From positions 3,348,001 to 3,412,000 of the forward strand of contig NC_057789.1 of the NCBI RefSeq assembly GCF_014905175.1: DNA of 64,000 bases. Reading direction: 5' to 3'. Each line of letters starts with the position of its first letter. Position 1 is the stretch's first letter. Below the pieces are notes generated by a model that was given only the letters and a program-made list of their open reading frames with translations, had not been told where the DNA came from and did no database searches. Shown piece after piece: positions 52,881 through 64,000 of this stretch. The position numbers and the translations under genes are program-made. This DNA comes from Aphidius gifuensis (Eukaryota; Arthropoda; Insecta; Hymenoptera; Braconidae).

Positions 52881-52886
52881 AATAAA
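52881..52886 (+). terminator. Polyadenylation signal, paralogue 1
   Basis: AATAAA 64 nt after the stop, followed by further AATAAA overlaps and then the T-rich sequence TGTTTTTTCTC. The same arrangement occurs in the second copy. Confidence 0.55.
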
Positions 52887-53905
52887 TAAATAATAATCAC
52901 TCAATGTTTTTTCTCAACAAAAATAAATAAATAAATAAATTTTCATGAATTTAAAAAATTATTGTAATACACATATGAAATTATAAAAATAAATTCTAAT
53001 TAAATATAAAAAAAGTTTATTGATATTTCAATTTCCCAATTATTATTTAATTATTAAAAAAATTATTTAAAAAGATTTTATACAATAGAAAAAATTTTGT
53101 CTTTGTTGGAGTTTATCAAGTAGCTATGTATAGTTTCATCGGTATCAGAAAAATATTGTCAGCTTTGAAGGACAGCCAAAAAAAGCACCTGACTTTGGTA
53201 TGGTGACTTGATAGGCTATCAGTCTATGTATTGTTCTTATTTATACATGTTTACACAATACACATGTATATACCAATTAAAAAATTCGGGTGGAAATTAG
53301 TTACTTGGACATTAGAAGTCAGTAACTTGCTGTCGTCGTTCAAGCTTGATTGTCTTTTTTAAATTCATTTCAACAGTGATAAATTGGACAGGTATATACA
53401 TATATCAAAAATTATTTAATTAAGATTTAATAATTAAAAATGAGTTAAATAAGTCAATGTACTTGTCGTGTATAATTTTTTAGACATTTTATAAATATTG
53501 ACTCGTATTTAATTTAAATTTTATAAAAATTTTGGAGGAATTTATTTCGGTGGTATTATTGGTACCAATTTCAAACATTTTTGCTTCAATATTTTTGATC
53601 ATTCACGTATAACTAATTATTCAAATTACAATTTCTCATGTACTGTAAATAATTTCGGTAAAAATAATTGATAACACATGTCTGATAGCCATTGACAAAA
53701 TTTGGGTGGGTAGATACGTGGCAAAGCGTGAATCATTCAAGTATCAGCCCCAGGCTAAATTTATAAAACAAAAAAAAAATAATTTATTTCTACACTTAGA
53801 TTATCTATTATCAACGAATAAAAAAAAAAAAAAATAAACGGAAAAACCAAGAGTCTTATCACTTGCTATCTTTTTGAATATATATTATTTAAAAAATAAT
53901 AATTA

Positions 53906-53916
53906 TTTATAAAAAA
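53906..53916 (+). promoter_or_regulatory. TATA-like element of the second paralogue
   Basis: TTTATAAAAAA in the same relative position as in copy 1, about 105-115 nt before the start codon. It is followed by a conserved TTTTCAG (53926-53932) and CACCTCACACATTTTTG. Confidence 0.4.
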
Positions 53917-54020
53917 TTTTTATTGTTTTCAGATTAGCTACACCACCTCACACATTTTTGTTATCACAATTAAAAATATATAATTATTATATATTTAAAA
54001 TACAACCAAAAAAATCAACA

Positions 54021-54886
54021 ATGAATTTGACGGGTTTGATTTTAACCTTTTTCCTGGTCTTTTTTGTTTCATGTAAGTTTCGTATATTTATTTAATAAAT
54101 AATCATGTATAATTTTCATTCAAATTTTATATTTATTTTTGACAATTAATAAATATATTTTAATTTTATTATATTTTAGTGAATGTCATTCAAGCGGATT
54201 TCCCGGGACCACTGGAACATCCAGTATGTCGAGGCATTCCTGGTCAATTAGACACTGCTGTACCACCATATTCAGGTTATCAGAATCTATCGCGCAGAAC
54301 GATGAAGTCAGCAACAGCCGATTCTGAATTAATTGATATGTTATCATCATATAGACTACCTGCTGATGCACGTCTATATGGACAGTATCTGCTATTGGAT
54401 AATATATTTGATTTAATGAAAAGTTCAGAGTATTTGACTGAAGATGACAAAACATATATTTTTCAAATAATAGAAACTAATTTAAAAAAATTTATGATTG
54501 AAAAAATAATTGATACAATAAATGATATTGAGAGTATCAATAAATTGAGTGGTAAAAATAGAGAAATTCTATTTAACAAAACGAAAGATGCTGTGAGAAC
54601 AATTATGTACACTTCAAATGATTTAAATAAAATGTACGAAGCGATGTATACATGGATTGACGATATAAATACAGAAGAAAACATAAAAACAATTGGACGA
54701 TATTCAATATCTGAGTTTAATAAGGAGAAGGACGGAATGTTTTATCCATTTACCCCATGGTACGATTTAAACGTATTTGTGGAGACAAAAATTAAAATGA
54801 ATATGTTTAAAATTTATAATGATGAAGTCAATAGATTAATCGAAGAAGAAAAATCAAAGTCAGGATGTTGGTACTTTTGGTGTTAA
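54021..54886 (+). CDS. Small secreted protein with C-terminal CWxxWC, paralogue 2
   Basis: Exon 1 is 54021-54072, the phase-1 intron is 107 nt (CAT|GTAAGT to ATTTTAG), and exon 2 is 54180-54886. The protein is 252 aa with signal peptide 1-23 (MNLTGLILTFFLVFFVSLNV to IQA), nearly identical to paralogue 1. The mature start differs (DFPGPLEHPVCRGIPGQL, six residues longer, with an extra cysteine at 34), and the C-terminal basic patch KKRK of copy 1 is EEEKSK here. Shared anchors are SSYRLP, DDKTYIFQ, NKTKDAV, MYTSNDLNKMY, NTEEN.KTIGRY, the two sequons and the terminal CW..WC. The cysteine in DLCVT of paralogue 1 is absent. No known family was recognised; both copies are intact. Confidence 0.9.
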
Positions 54887-54949
54887 ATTTTTTCTTTTTT
54901 CTTTCAATAATTTATTCAACTTTTAATTTTTTAATATTTTAAAACAATT

Positions 54950-54955
54950 AATAAA
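54950..54955 (+). terminator. Polyadenylation signal, paralogue 2
   Basis: AATAAA 64 nt after the stop, followed by the same ATCACTCAATGTTTTTTCTC context as in paralogue 1. Confidence 0.55.
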
Positions 54956-55127
54956 TAATAATCACTCAATGTTTTTTCTCAACAAAAATAAATAAATAAA
55001 TAAATTTTCATGAATTTAAAAAATTATTTTAATACACTTATAAAATTATAAAAATAAATTCTAATTAAATATAAAAAAAGTTTATTGATATTTTAATTTC
55101 TCTATTATTATTTAATTATTAAAAAAA

Positions 55128-58100
55128 TAATTAATTTATTATTTTATATGTATGTTTTTTAAAAATCAAATTATAACAAAAGAAAATTATTTTTTAAATG
55201 TCATTTATTAACAAGTTTAATTTATTTGATTTTTAGATTATGCAAATGCATTAATATATTTGAAATAATATACATCTATGTAATCGTAGATTAGATAATT
55301 TATTTATATTCATGTTAAATAAATTTTCTAAATATTAAAATATTTTATTTATTACAATAATAAACAAGAATCATAGGCAATGTATATGAAACATAATGAT
55401 GATCATAAAATCATTGGTTCAATTTCTAGTTTTAATAAAATAAAAACAATGGAGTTTTGAATAAATGCATATATTAATAATATGCATCAAGGGAATCCCC
55501 ACCTTGACTCAAATGTACCAGACGTTTTAGTTTGCATTCAAAGTAACCGTAGACTCCCACGTGCATTTTGTCGACTGGATTCAGAGACACTTTCTGTTTT
55601 GTATTCACTTGGTGAATTTATAAAAAATAAATTTAAAAAAAAATACAAATAATAAGGATGAAGGAAGAAGAAAAAAAAAATTTGGTGTGGTCCGTTATTT
55701 AGCATACGGGAATATGTACAACGGGTTGTTAATAATTGAGGGATACACACGCTGTTTGGAGCCTTTGAGAAAGTGTGTATATATATGATATTTTGTGTGA
55801 GCACTCATGCCCAATTACTGCCAATAAAATTAAACTTGACTACCTTGTACGGCTCATTGTATGTTTCATTACATTGTCACGTGAGACATTTTTATGATAA
55901 AAAAAAAAAGAATTAATACTTTTTTTTTTTGTTTATTTTGAATAAATATATAAGAAAAATTATCAACGAAATGTTTTTTATACACGATATGCCAGCTGTT
56001 GTGTTATTAAAGTTTATACTCTTACAAAGACATCATCATAATTTTAAAAATGAAAAGAAATGATATATTATTTGTTTGCAAAATCATGATATAAATTTTT
56101 AAATATTTTTTATTTACATCTAAAATTACGAATTGTTATTTAATTTTTACTAGCTGGCTTGAAACAATACCTAAATATAATTATTCTAAAAGTTTTAAAT
56201 TTGAATTTGAATTATTTTTATTTTGTCTTCGTAATTTTATAATTTTCCATGACTTGCAGACAAAAATTTCATGAAGTTATGTTTCTAGTATTTGAACAAT
56301 ACCTCAATATAATTATTATAAAAGTTTTAAAATTTAATTTTAATTATTTTGATTTTTTATTCGTTTAACTAATGACTGAAAAATGCAAAAGTCTTCAGGT
56401 TGACCTTTTCCTTTAAACAAAAGGCTGTTATAAATAATAATCAATTCAAAAAAAAAAAAAAAAAACTAACAAGCTTTTATCTTTGAAAGATCGTGGAAAA
56501 TATTAGTATTATTAATTAAATAAAATTATTATTTTGATTTATTAATCAAGTCATGAATAATTATAATTATTCATTTTAAAAATTATATCTGAATGATTAA
56601 TTAAACGTCAATTTTTTCAGATTATAGTGTCAATTTTTTATCTTAAAAATTACGACTATTATTAATAATAATTTATTTTCTAAAAAAAAAGAAAAAACAA
56701 TTTAACATAACATTGTTTTTTCAAGTATTAATTTATAATAATTATTTTGTTTATAAATTTGACATTCACAATGGTGATGCATCATTTGACTTGAATGATA
56801 TTTTATTGTTGTATTATTTCTTGTTTTTTTTTTATTCTTTTTTTCGACTGAATTTTCAGGGTTAATAATCTCAGATAGAGGTTGTTGTCACTGTGCCTTA
56901 AGGCAACAAGTGTGTGGGCGAGCAGACAAGTAGATGCACCAAGTGCAGATGATTTAGAGAATAAATAAATAAAAAAAACTTTTTATATATTTTATACAAA
57001 TGCAATAATCGGAATGCAAAAGAAGAAAAATTCAAATATCCTGCACCTGAGACCTTTCTTTATTTAATTTTTTTTTTTTTCATTTTATTCAGGGGTGGTT
57101 GATACTTGGACAAGTTCGATTACCTCGACAATATTTTGAGGAAGGATTTTTTCTTACCCAGAAAATTCACCCACGTTAAATTTTTACATTTATGAACTAC
57201 TTCGTCATCGACCCTTTTGGAAAATCTTGACAGCATACATGTACATGTATTTAACAATCTACAAAACTTGAAATCATCAACAACCTTTTAACAATTATGC
57301 GTAGGCATATATATATATCGCAAATCAATTTATTTTTTAATTGGCTTCATTTATTTCACACTGTTTTTCTTCAAATTCTTTTGTTCATTTTTTATATATG
57401 ATTTATTTTTATCAGCATAATATTGACTCAAAAAAAAAAAAAATTAATACACTTAAATCATTGACATTTTTATTGAATTAATGATAAATTTTAAAAACAC
57501 GAAAAAAAATTAAATTAATGCAAAAATAATCAATGATTTATATAAGTGAGTTTTAAAAATATAATTTTTTTTTTTTCATTAATTTATATGATATAAAAAA
57601 AATTGAATTTTATTATATTATTAATGTTAAATAATTTAAAAAATATTATCCAGTAAAATGATAAATTTATTAGGATGATTAAATTAATAAACAATGAACC
57701 ATAAAAAATTTATTTAAATAAAATATATAGATTAAAAAATCATTATTTTGAAAATACACCTACTGTTGTCTGATTCACTTCCGGACTTTTAATTATTATT
57801 ACTAATTTTTTTTTTTTTTTAAAAATCATATGATATTTATAGTAAAAATCAAGGACAAAAATATCAAACAGATGCCATATAAATAAAAAAAATATCTCAC
57901 TCAATATAAAACAGTTATTCATCTCATTTTTCATCCTACGAAATTTCAGTTTTATATCTCAGACGAAACAGTATACATTTATTATCGATTAAAAGTGTTG
58001 ATCATGGCTGACGAGATTTTTTCACTTCAGTCACGATAAATATATTGTTTTTTTTTTTTTTTGTAATATGACACGCTTAGGAGCAAAGAACTACCAAGCG

Positions 58101-61100
58101 ACTTCCGGTGATAAAATTGATCGGATAAACCACCCATTTAAATAATGCAATTTTTTTTTTTTTCAATTTGTCACGTGTCCTGTAATCAATTTTATATTTT
58201 TTATATTTTTATAAATTATATTAATTAACAATATATTTATTTTAATATAATTATTTTTAATATATCCACAAATTAAATCTCACATTTTGCTCGACTGAAA
58301 TATGTCAATTGTCAAGCTATAACTTGACCTATTTAAGCTTCTCCTTTTTTTTTGAAATAATTTTTTTCTATTCAAAATATATTCACAGATTTCAAACTAG
58401 GATTATGAACTTATTGCTGTTATTGTTGGTATTATTATTGAATAAAAATTGGAAATGAAAAATGTATTATCTTGAAGTGAGATGTCATTGAGAATTATTA
58501 AATTATCTATGAATGATTGTATGATTTTATTATGTTTGAGTAATTGCGTTGGCATTATTTTTTTATTTATCTGACAAATATAAATTGCTGACTGATTTAT
58601 GTATCATATACTTGCTGGACCATGCATAATTATTGACATATATATGGCACACAATAATCGCAGTATGATATATCAAATAACTCAGTCACACAATCACGTT
58701 TCACTGAACTCAATTTTAACGCCTGATAAAAATTGAAAATTATATATAAATTTTCATAATTTTTTATTTAAAAAAAAATATTTATTTAGATTTTTTATTT
58801 TGCAAATTAAACATATTGTTAATTAAATATTTTGTAATAAATAATTTAACAAAACAAAATGATCTAATTCATCGAGAATAAATTATCTTGTTAACACGTA
58901 AATTTTTTCGATCGTAAAATCATAAAAAAGAAATAAAAAAATTATGAATATAAGAAGAAAAAAAATTGTAATAATGATGGGGAAGTATAAATATAAGAAA
59001 AAAAAAAAAAAAGAAGAATTTTATGTGCGTGTGTTAAAATGCTTACGGCATTAAGATGGACTGATGTATGCCTTCAGTATGATCATCAATTTTTGGTATC
59101 AATTTTTTTTCTTAGCTACAAGAAAGACAATTTTACATTTACAATTGCAACACTACTATTATGCTATTTATCTACACTAACCAATGCACTGTCATAATTT
59201 CTTCAAGTATTTTTTGTTTATTATTTTTTTCCTGAATTTAAAAACAACGTGATTTTTGTTTTATTTGTGTGATGATAAATATAATTGGTATATATTGATG
59301 TTGGTCTCTAGGCACTTTATTGAATTGTATTTAACTAGCCAGTACAATATGTTGACACGTATATTTATATACGCAAGCATATAAATACACCTGAGATGTT
59401 GAAAATGATGAGGACAAATGACTCTGTGATTTACAATTGTAAATTAAATGCAATTAAGTTGCAGTAAATAACAGACCATAACAGATAAATCAGCATCATT
59501 TTTTTTCATACAAAAGAAGGTATATACAAAAATAAAGAAAAAAATTATAATAACAAATAAATAATAATGAATGTTGCAATTTTTATTATATGTGAATTCA
59601 TCGAGGCCATTGAAATCTTCTTTTCAACAAATCATTTTTAAAAAATAAAATTTATATAAAAATTAAAAAGTAAATATACAATATGACTTGTTTTTTATTT
59701 ATTTATTATTTATTAAATTATTATTTGTTTATTATTGAGTTATGCGACTTGTAAAAATTGATCTTGTGTAACTTTATCTTGCGTGTCTTGGATAATTCTG
59801 GAAGGCACGAAAGAATCACGAAGGGCGAAAATCATTTTGCCAATTAGCCACGAAGAATGTTGAAGGTAAATGTGTGTATCAAATTGGTTTTTTTTTTCTA
59901 TTAATACGACATTAAATATGACCATTTAAATATCAAAATAAATTTTCAATTTGTCTTGGGGTAAAAATTAATTTTCATATTATTAATTGGAAAAATAAAA
60001 AAATATTGTGTTTAAAAAATAACTAAAGAAATAGAAAAAAATAAAAATGATAGATAAATAGATTAATGCAATTTTTTAATAATTGAAATTTGAAATATAT
60101 TCTTAATTTTTATCACGACATAAAAAGATCAATAAAGATAAAATTCAAAGTTGAAATGTGATGATGAAAATATTTTAAAAAACGTGATATATTTTTTTTG
60201 TTTTTTAAATTCATTATAGCATATGATTTTTTTGATTAGTTTTTTTATTCTTTTTATAATAATTTTTATTTTTTTTTGGATTTTTTTTTTTATAAATAAC
60301 CCAAGGCAAATTTATCGGAAGTCTCTCATCGAAGCAGTGGCTTTACCATCATTAATTCTATGATCAAGGTAGGGCCAGAGGCTCCAAGTACCGCCCGATA
60401 ATAACTTTCAGAAAATACCAAGGGTCTTCATTCTACAAATATTTTTAAAAAATGCTGTTTATCAAGTCAATTTATATACAGAAGGCTTTATCGAAAATTA
60501 ATCCAATATGTTTTAATAAAATTTTACAAGTATTTACAATAATATATTTATAATTTTTTATTTATTTTAAAAGATTGTGAAAATCTTATCAAAAAGAGCT
60601 AAATATTAAGTAGGTAATAAAATTATGAAAAATTAAATAAATAATACATCAAGTTCAATGTTCGAAAAGTATACGTAAAATTCAATTTGATGGAATATTT
60701 ATTTTATTATTGATGATAAAATTATTAAATAAAATTTTATAAGAAATAATAATAAATTATTTAGTTGTGTCAATTTTTTTGTGTAAAAAAGAAGAAAAAA
60801 AAAAAAAGATAAGAAAAAAATTTAATTGCTATCGAATTGCATTAACGTTTTAATTGCACGATAAAAATTTTTATCAAAAATACCAATCGATCTAAATGAG
60901 TAGATCAGAGAGTGATCAGTGGAAAGGGTAGTCATTAAATTCCATCAACTTTTTGTCAAGCAAAAATTGTCGATAATCATCATACAAAGTATAAATAAAG
61001 AAAAAAAATAATAATAACAATTTTAATTTATTATTTATCAATTATATAAAGTGCTATTATTATTATTAACTCTGAAAAATTATTGTTAACTGAAAATAAG

Positions 61101-64000
61101 TGTGCGAATAAAAGCTGATGGATTATCAACGTAAAAGAGATTGTTGGCACATTTGTATATTGTTTTTTTTTATTTTTTGTTTCGTTGTTTATTTTAAAAT
61201 AAGCATTAATATTTAATACTTGTACGAGTGTTTAAGTGGCTGTTGCTCGCGCCAATCTGCAAGCCCTATGTAATTATTATTGGGTCAACCCACTCTAAGC
61301 TAAAAAAATCCATTCAACAAACCATTGCCTCAAAGAGAAAAAAATAATGCATCTTTAACACATACTGAATATATTTTTATAGTAAAATAAAATTATTATT
61401 CAACGAAAAAAATATATGAAATATAAATTTATCTGAATGAAAAATATATTCAATAATTGCATAAATATTTTTCGAGTAAAACAAAAATTAAATCCATGTA
61501 TTTTTGTATTTTTAGATGCTATTATAAATACGACAACTGTCATTGATCTTTTGGATATTTTTGTAAAAATTTTAATCAAATTTTTGGGATTTTAATTTAA
61601 AAAAAAATTCTCGTTTTAGCTAATATAATAAAGCTGTCATCACTGTATTAGTGCAAATATAAATTTTAAATTGAGTTATTATTTGAAATTGTAAGTATAG
61701 AAAAATAAAATATATAAAAGACAAAAAAATAATAAAAATAAATGTAGCGTGACATAAAATTTATAAAAAATACACTCATGTATACATTTCAATTTCAATT
61801 ATTTGTGTATATCGTGAGAATGACACAAATGCATCGCGTTTTCGCCATTTTCTCACGACGTTAATTTCACCAAGCTAACCGGTGTAAGAAAAAAAAAATA
61901 TATATATATTTCGTGAAATAAAAGATAAAAAATACATATATATATGTATACATAAAGTAATAAAAATAAGATAAAAAATAAATAAATAAAATTTAAAAAA
62001 AAAAAATGAAAAAAAAAACATTGAAATAATACCAGAATGTTGAATCTTAGCAGTTGTATGTAGCAAAGTGTGCACACGAGGGACACAGAAATTGTTTTGC
62101 CGTGCCATATAATTTTCACGAAGGGGCCGCAGCCATCATGTATCATTTGCAGCAAATTATAAATTCATTATTTCACAATTATCATAATGCATTTGCGAAA
62201 ATGCCGATGACCTGATGCCGCAGGGATTCGCCAAACTTCAAATAAATATTCAAAATATATTTAAAACACTCGTAAAATTTGCTCAGTAGCAAATCATATT
62301 TTTTTCATTGCTCTGTTTCTTTATTGATTTAATTATTTTCCTCATCTAATTATCAACAAAAAAATATATTGAATTTTTTTTTTATCGAATATCGTGACAA
62401 TAAAATTTCCTGGAAGTTTAATATTATTTTTTATTGAGCTCGTAAAATTTTAATATATATACTGGTGTGGAAAAAAAAAATTATTTTAATATAATAAAAA
62501 CATTGAAAAATAAAATAATTAATTTTTAAATAAATGGTGATATTTATACTGTTGAAAAAAAAAATTAAGATGATTATCTGTAACGGTATATATTGCTATC
62601 ACAATAAATTTTTATGATACCATTCAACTGTAGAAGTAAAAAAAAAAAGATTGAGATTTTTTAGATCAACGAACTATTATGATTTGAATGACCAAAAAAC
62701 AGTTGTATTTTTTGGCGAAATAACACCTGTTTTATTTTTTGAGGTGTTATGTCACAATATTGTGGGAGAATTGGTGATAAAAAAAAGTGTTAAGGACATA
62801 TAGAAATTGGAGATATGAGCAGTAAAGAAGCCACCGAACTTTCTGTCGATGACATCAGCTAAACGACCAAATCGGCCGTTTCTTTGATTTCAAGTTTTTT
62901 CTTTCCTCTTTTTTTTTTTTGCCTTTTTCTATATGAATAAAATAATATATTCAGGACAAATCATCGTAATATATATATGTAGTTTTACATATATATGAAA
63001 CCTTTGTTGACCCGAATATTCATCTTCACTTTGTGACTCACATTATATTTATTTTTTTTTTTTTGTCAAAAAATGAACCTCTACAAAGAGAAACACAATC
63101 GCGTGATTTATATATCCAATACCAAGCAAGTGATTCATTTTTTTTCTTCTTCATTTATTCGTAGAATCAGATTTTGATATTGTCAATTTGAATTTATAAT
63201 AATTTAATTTTCATTTGTCATCAATGCGCCTTGGTATGAATATAAATCTTTTATAAGTAGAAAAATATTTTAATCATTTCTAACAATTTTTAAAAATCGC
63301 AACAAAGAATATTTGAATCTTTAATTAATTTTTTTTTAACTAGATAACAGTTGACATCTGTCAAAAAATTTAGCAACGTTTTTTTTAAAGAAAATTGATT
63401 GACTCAAATTATTTTACAAGTTAAAAAGTAAGTAAAAAAAATTAGTAAAATTTAATTAATTTAATAAATGTTATTTAATATTTATCCTGATGATGGTAAA
63501 TCGGAAATGACAAATCAGGATTTCCGCGTTGGTTGTGTATATCATATAGCTCTTTTGTCATCCAACGCAATAGACACAAGACACATAACATTTTTGTCTT
63601 ATGGCTCATGTTTACAACCTACCCTATACTCCTCCGCTTGGCGTCTAGCTAAAATGCCTTCTGGCATTTGAATATACTAATGGAATATACGCCTAATGAT
63701 ATATCTAAAATCATGAAATCCCATGTCTATTACGTCATATATATTTTAATACAAATTATTATTTTTAGATATCACTTCAGCTTCTATTTATTTTTTCTTT
63801 TTACGTTTGAAAAAAAAAAGCTCAAATACTTGAAGAAAATATTTGTAATAATATCCGTCATTGTTTGATTATCAAATAAAAAAAAATTTAAATAAAATAA
63901 TATTTAGTTGAATTAGAGGCTCTGATAATATATTTTTGTAAATTGAAAATAATTTATTTAACAGATTTCCTTGAGAGCTTTATCATTGAACTTGAATTTT
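55128..64000. other. AT-rich region after the paralogues, no supported gene
   Basis: Apart from the duplication at 56.16 kb this is homopolymer-rich. More complex islands occur at 55480-55870, 56860-56950, 57080-57310, 58080-58180, 60300-60420, 61200-61330, 62040-62240, 62800-62890 and 63500-63670. The last island holds an ATG-started 67-codon frame and a hairpin AAATGCC/GGCATTT with a 4-nt loop. No protein was recognised. Confidence 0.5.
56160..56345. repeat. Short diverged tandem duplication (about 133 bp)
   Basis: ACAATACCTAAATATAATTA near 56164 recurs as ACAATACCTCAATATAATTA near 56297. Both are followed by an AAAAGTTTTAAA-type block and a TTTGATTT/ATTTTGTC-rich stretch. Confidence 0.65.

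Larger units (their letters stand above)
50984..53056 (+). repeat. Direct tandem duplication, copy 1 (about 2.07 kb)
   Basis: It starts at an AAAAAATTATTTAAAAAGA block that recurs at about 53057, and continues through upstream sequence, gene, intron and 3' flank of the first paralogue. The equivalent starts of the block, exon 1 and exon 2 are 2073, 2063 and 2051 bp apart, so small indels separate the copies. Confidence 0.9.
53057..55127 (+). repeat. Direct tandem duplication, copy 2 (about 2.07 kb)
   Basis: It begins with the same AAAAAATTATTTAAAAAGA block and carries the second paralogue with matching upstream, intron and 3' sequence. Similarity ends near 55127, just after TTATTTAATTATTAAAAAAA, which in copy 1 precedes the junction. 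This points to a simple tandem duplication with short homology at the breakpoint. Confidence 0.9.

Noticed and set aside
63468..63671. 67-codon ATG frame near the window end
   Set aside because: The residue mix is somewhat protein-like, but no domain, signal peptide or neighbouring exon supports it. It is not called as a gene.
1..64000. CRISPR arrays, bacterial operons, rRNA genes or viral segments
   Set aside because: No evenly spaced identical repeats with unique spacers, no ribosomal RNA sequence, no dense gene strings and no viral hallmark proteins were seen.

Overview
The window is animal nuclear DNA, most likely from an insect with a very A+T-rich genome. Three things show this: spliced genes with GT-AG introns, very long A and T homopolymers throughout (many over 15 nt), and no operons or bacterial ribosome sites. 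An AT-rich parasitoid wasp (braconid-like Hymenoptera) would fit the composition and the secreted multicopy genes, but that placement is inference; no marker gene here fixes the species.

Only three protein genes can be supported. (1) At 13757-20864 (+) a five-exon gene encodes a secreted, almost entirely helical protein. Its intron phases are 1-0-0-0. The helices, loops and phases follow the layout of vertebrate long-chain class I helical cytokines (IL-6, G-CSF, EPO type). I could not assign it to a named insect family, and it is the best candidate in the window for an undescribed signalling molecule. (2, 3) At 51958-52817 and 54021-54886 (+) two tandem paralogues encode small secreted proteins of 246 and 252 aa. 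Each has a 52-nt signal-peptide exon, one short phase-1 intron and a single main exon, and each ends exactly in C-W-x-x-W-C. They lie in a direct duplication of about 2.07 kb whose flanks look better conserved than the proteins.

Layout: 1-13.0 kb is AT-rich non-coding DNA with a possible 28-nt untranslated micro-exon (5692-5719), a short tandem duplication at 4.33-4.56 kb and G- and C-rich islands just before gene 1. 13.0-21 kb is gene 1. 21-51 kb is a gene desert with scattered higher-complexity islands. It holds a tRNA-derived SINE with target-site duplications (32405-32652), a three-unit repeat of about 173 bp (40360-40790), several inverted repeats and one heat-shock-element match. 51-55.1 kb is the paralogue pair. 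55.1-64 kb is again AT-rich and without a supported gene.

The three genes encode unrelated proteins with signal peptides. Nothing in the sequence shows that they work in one pathway.
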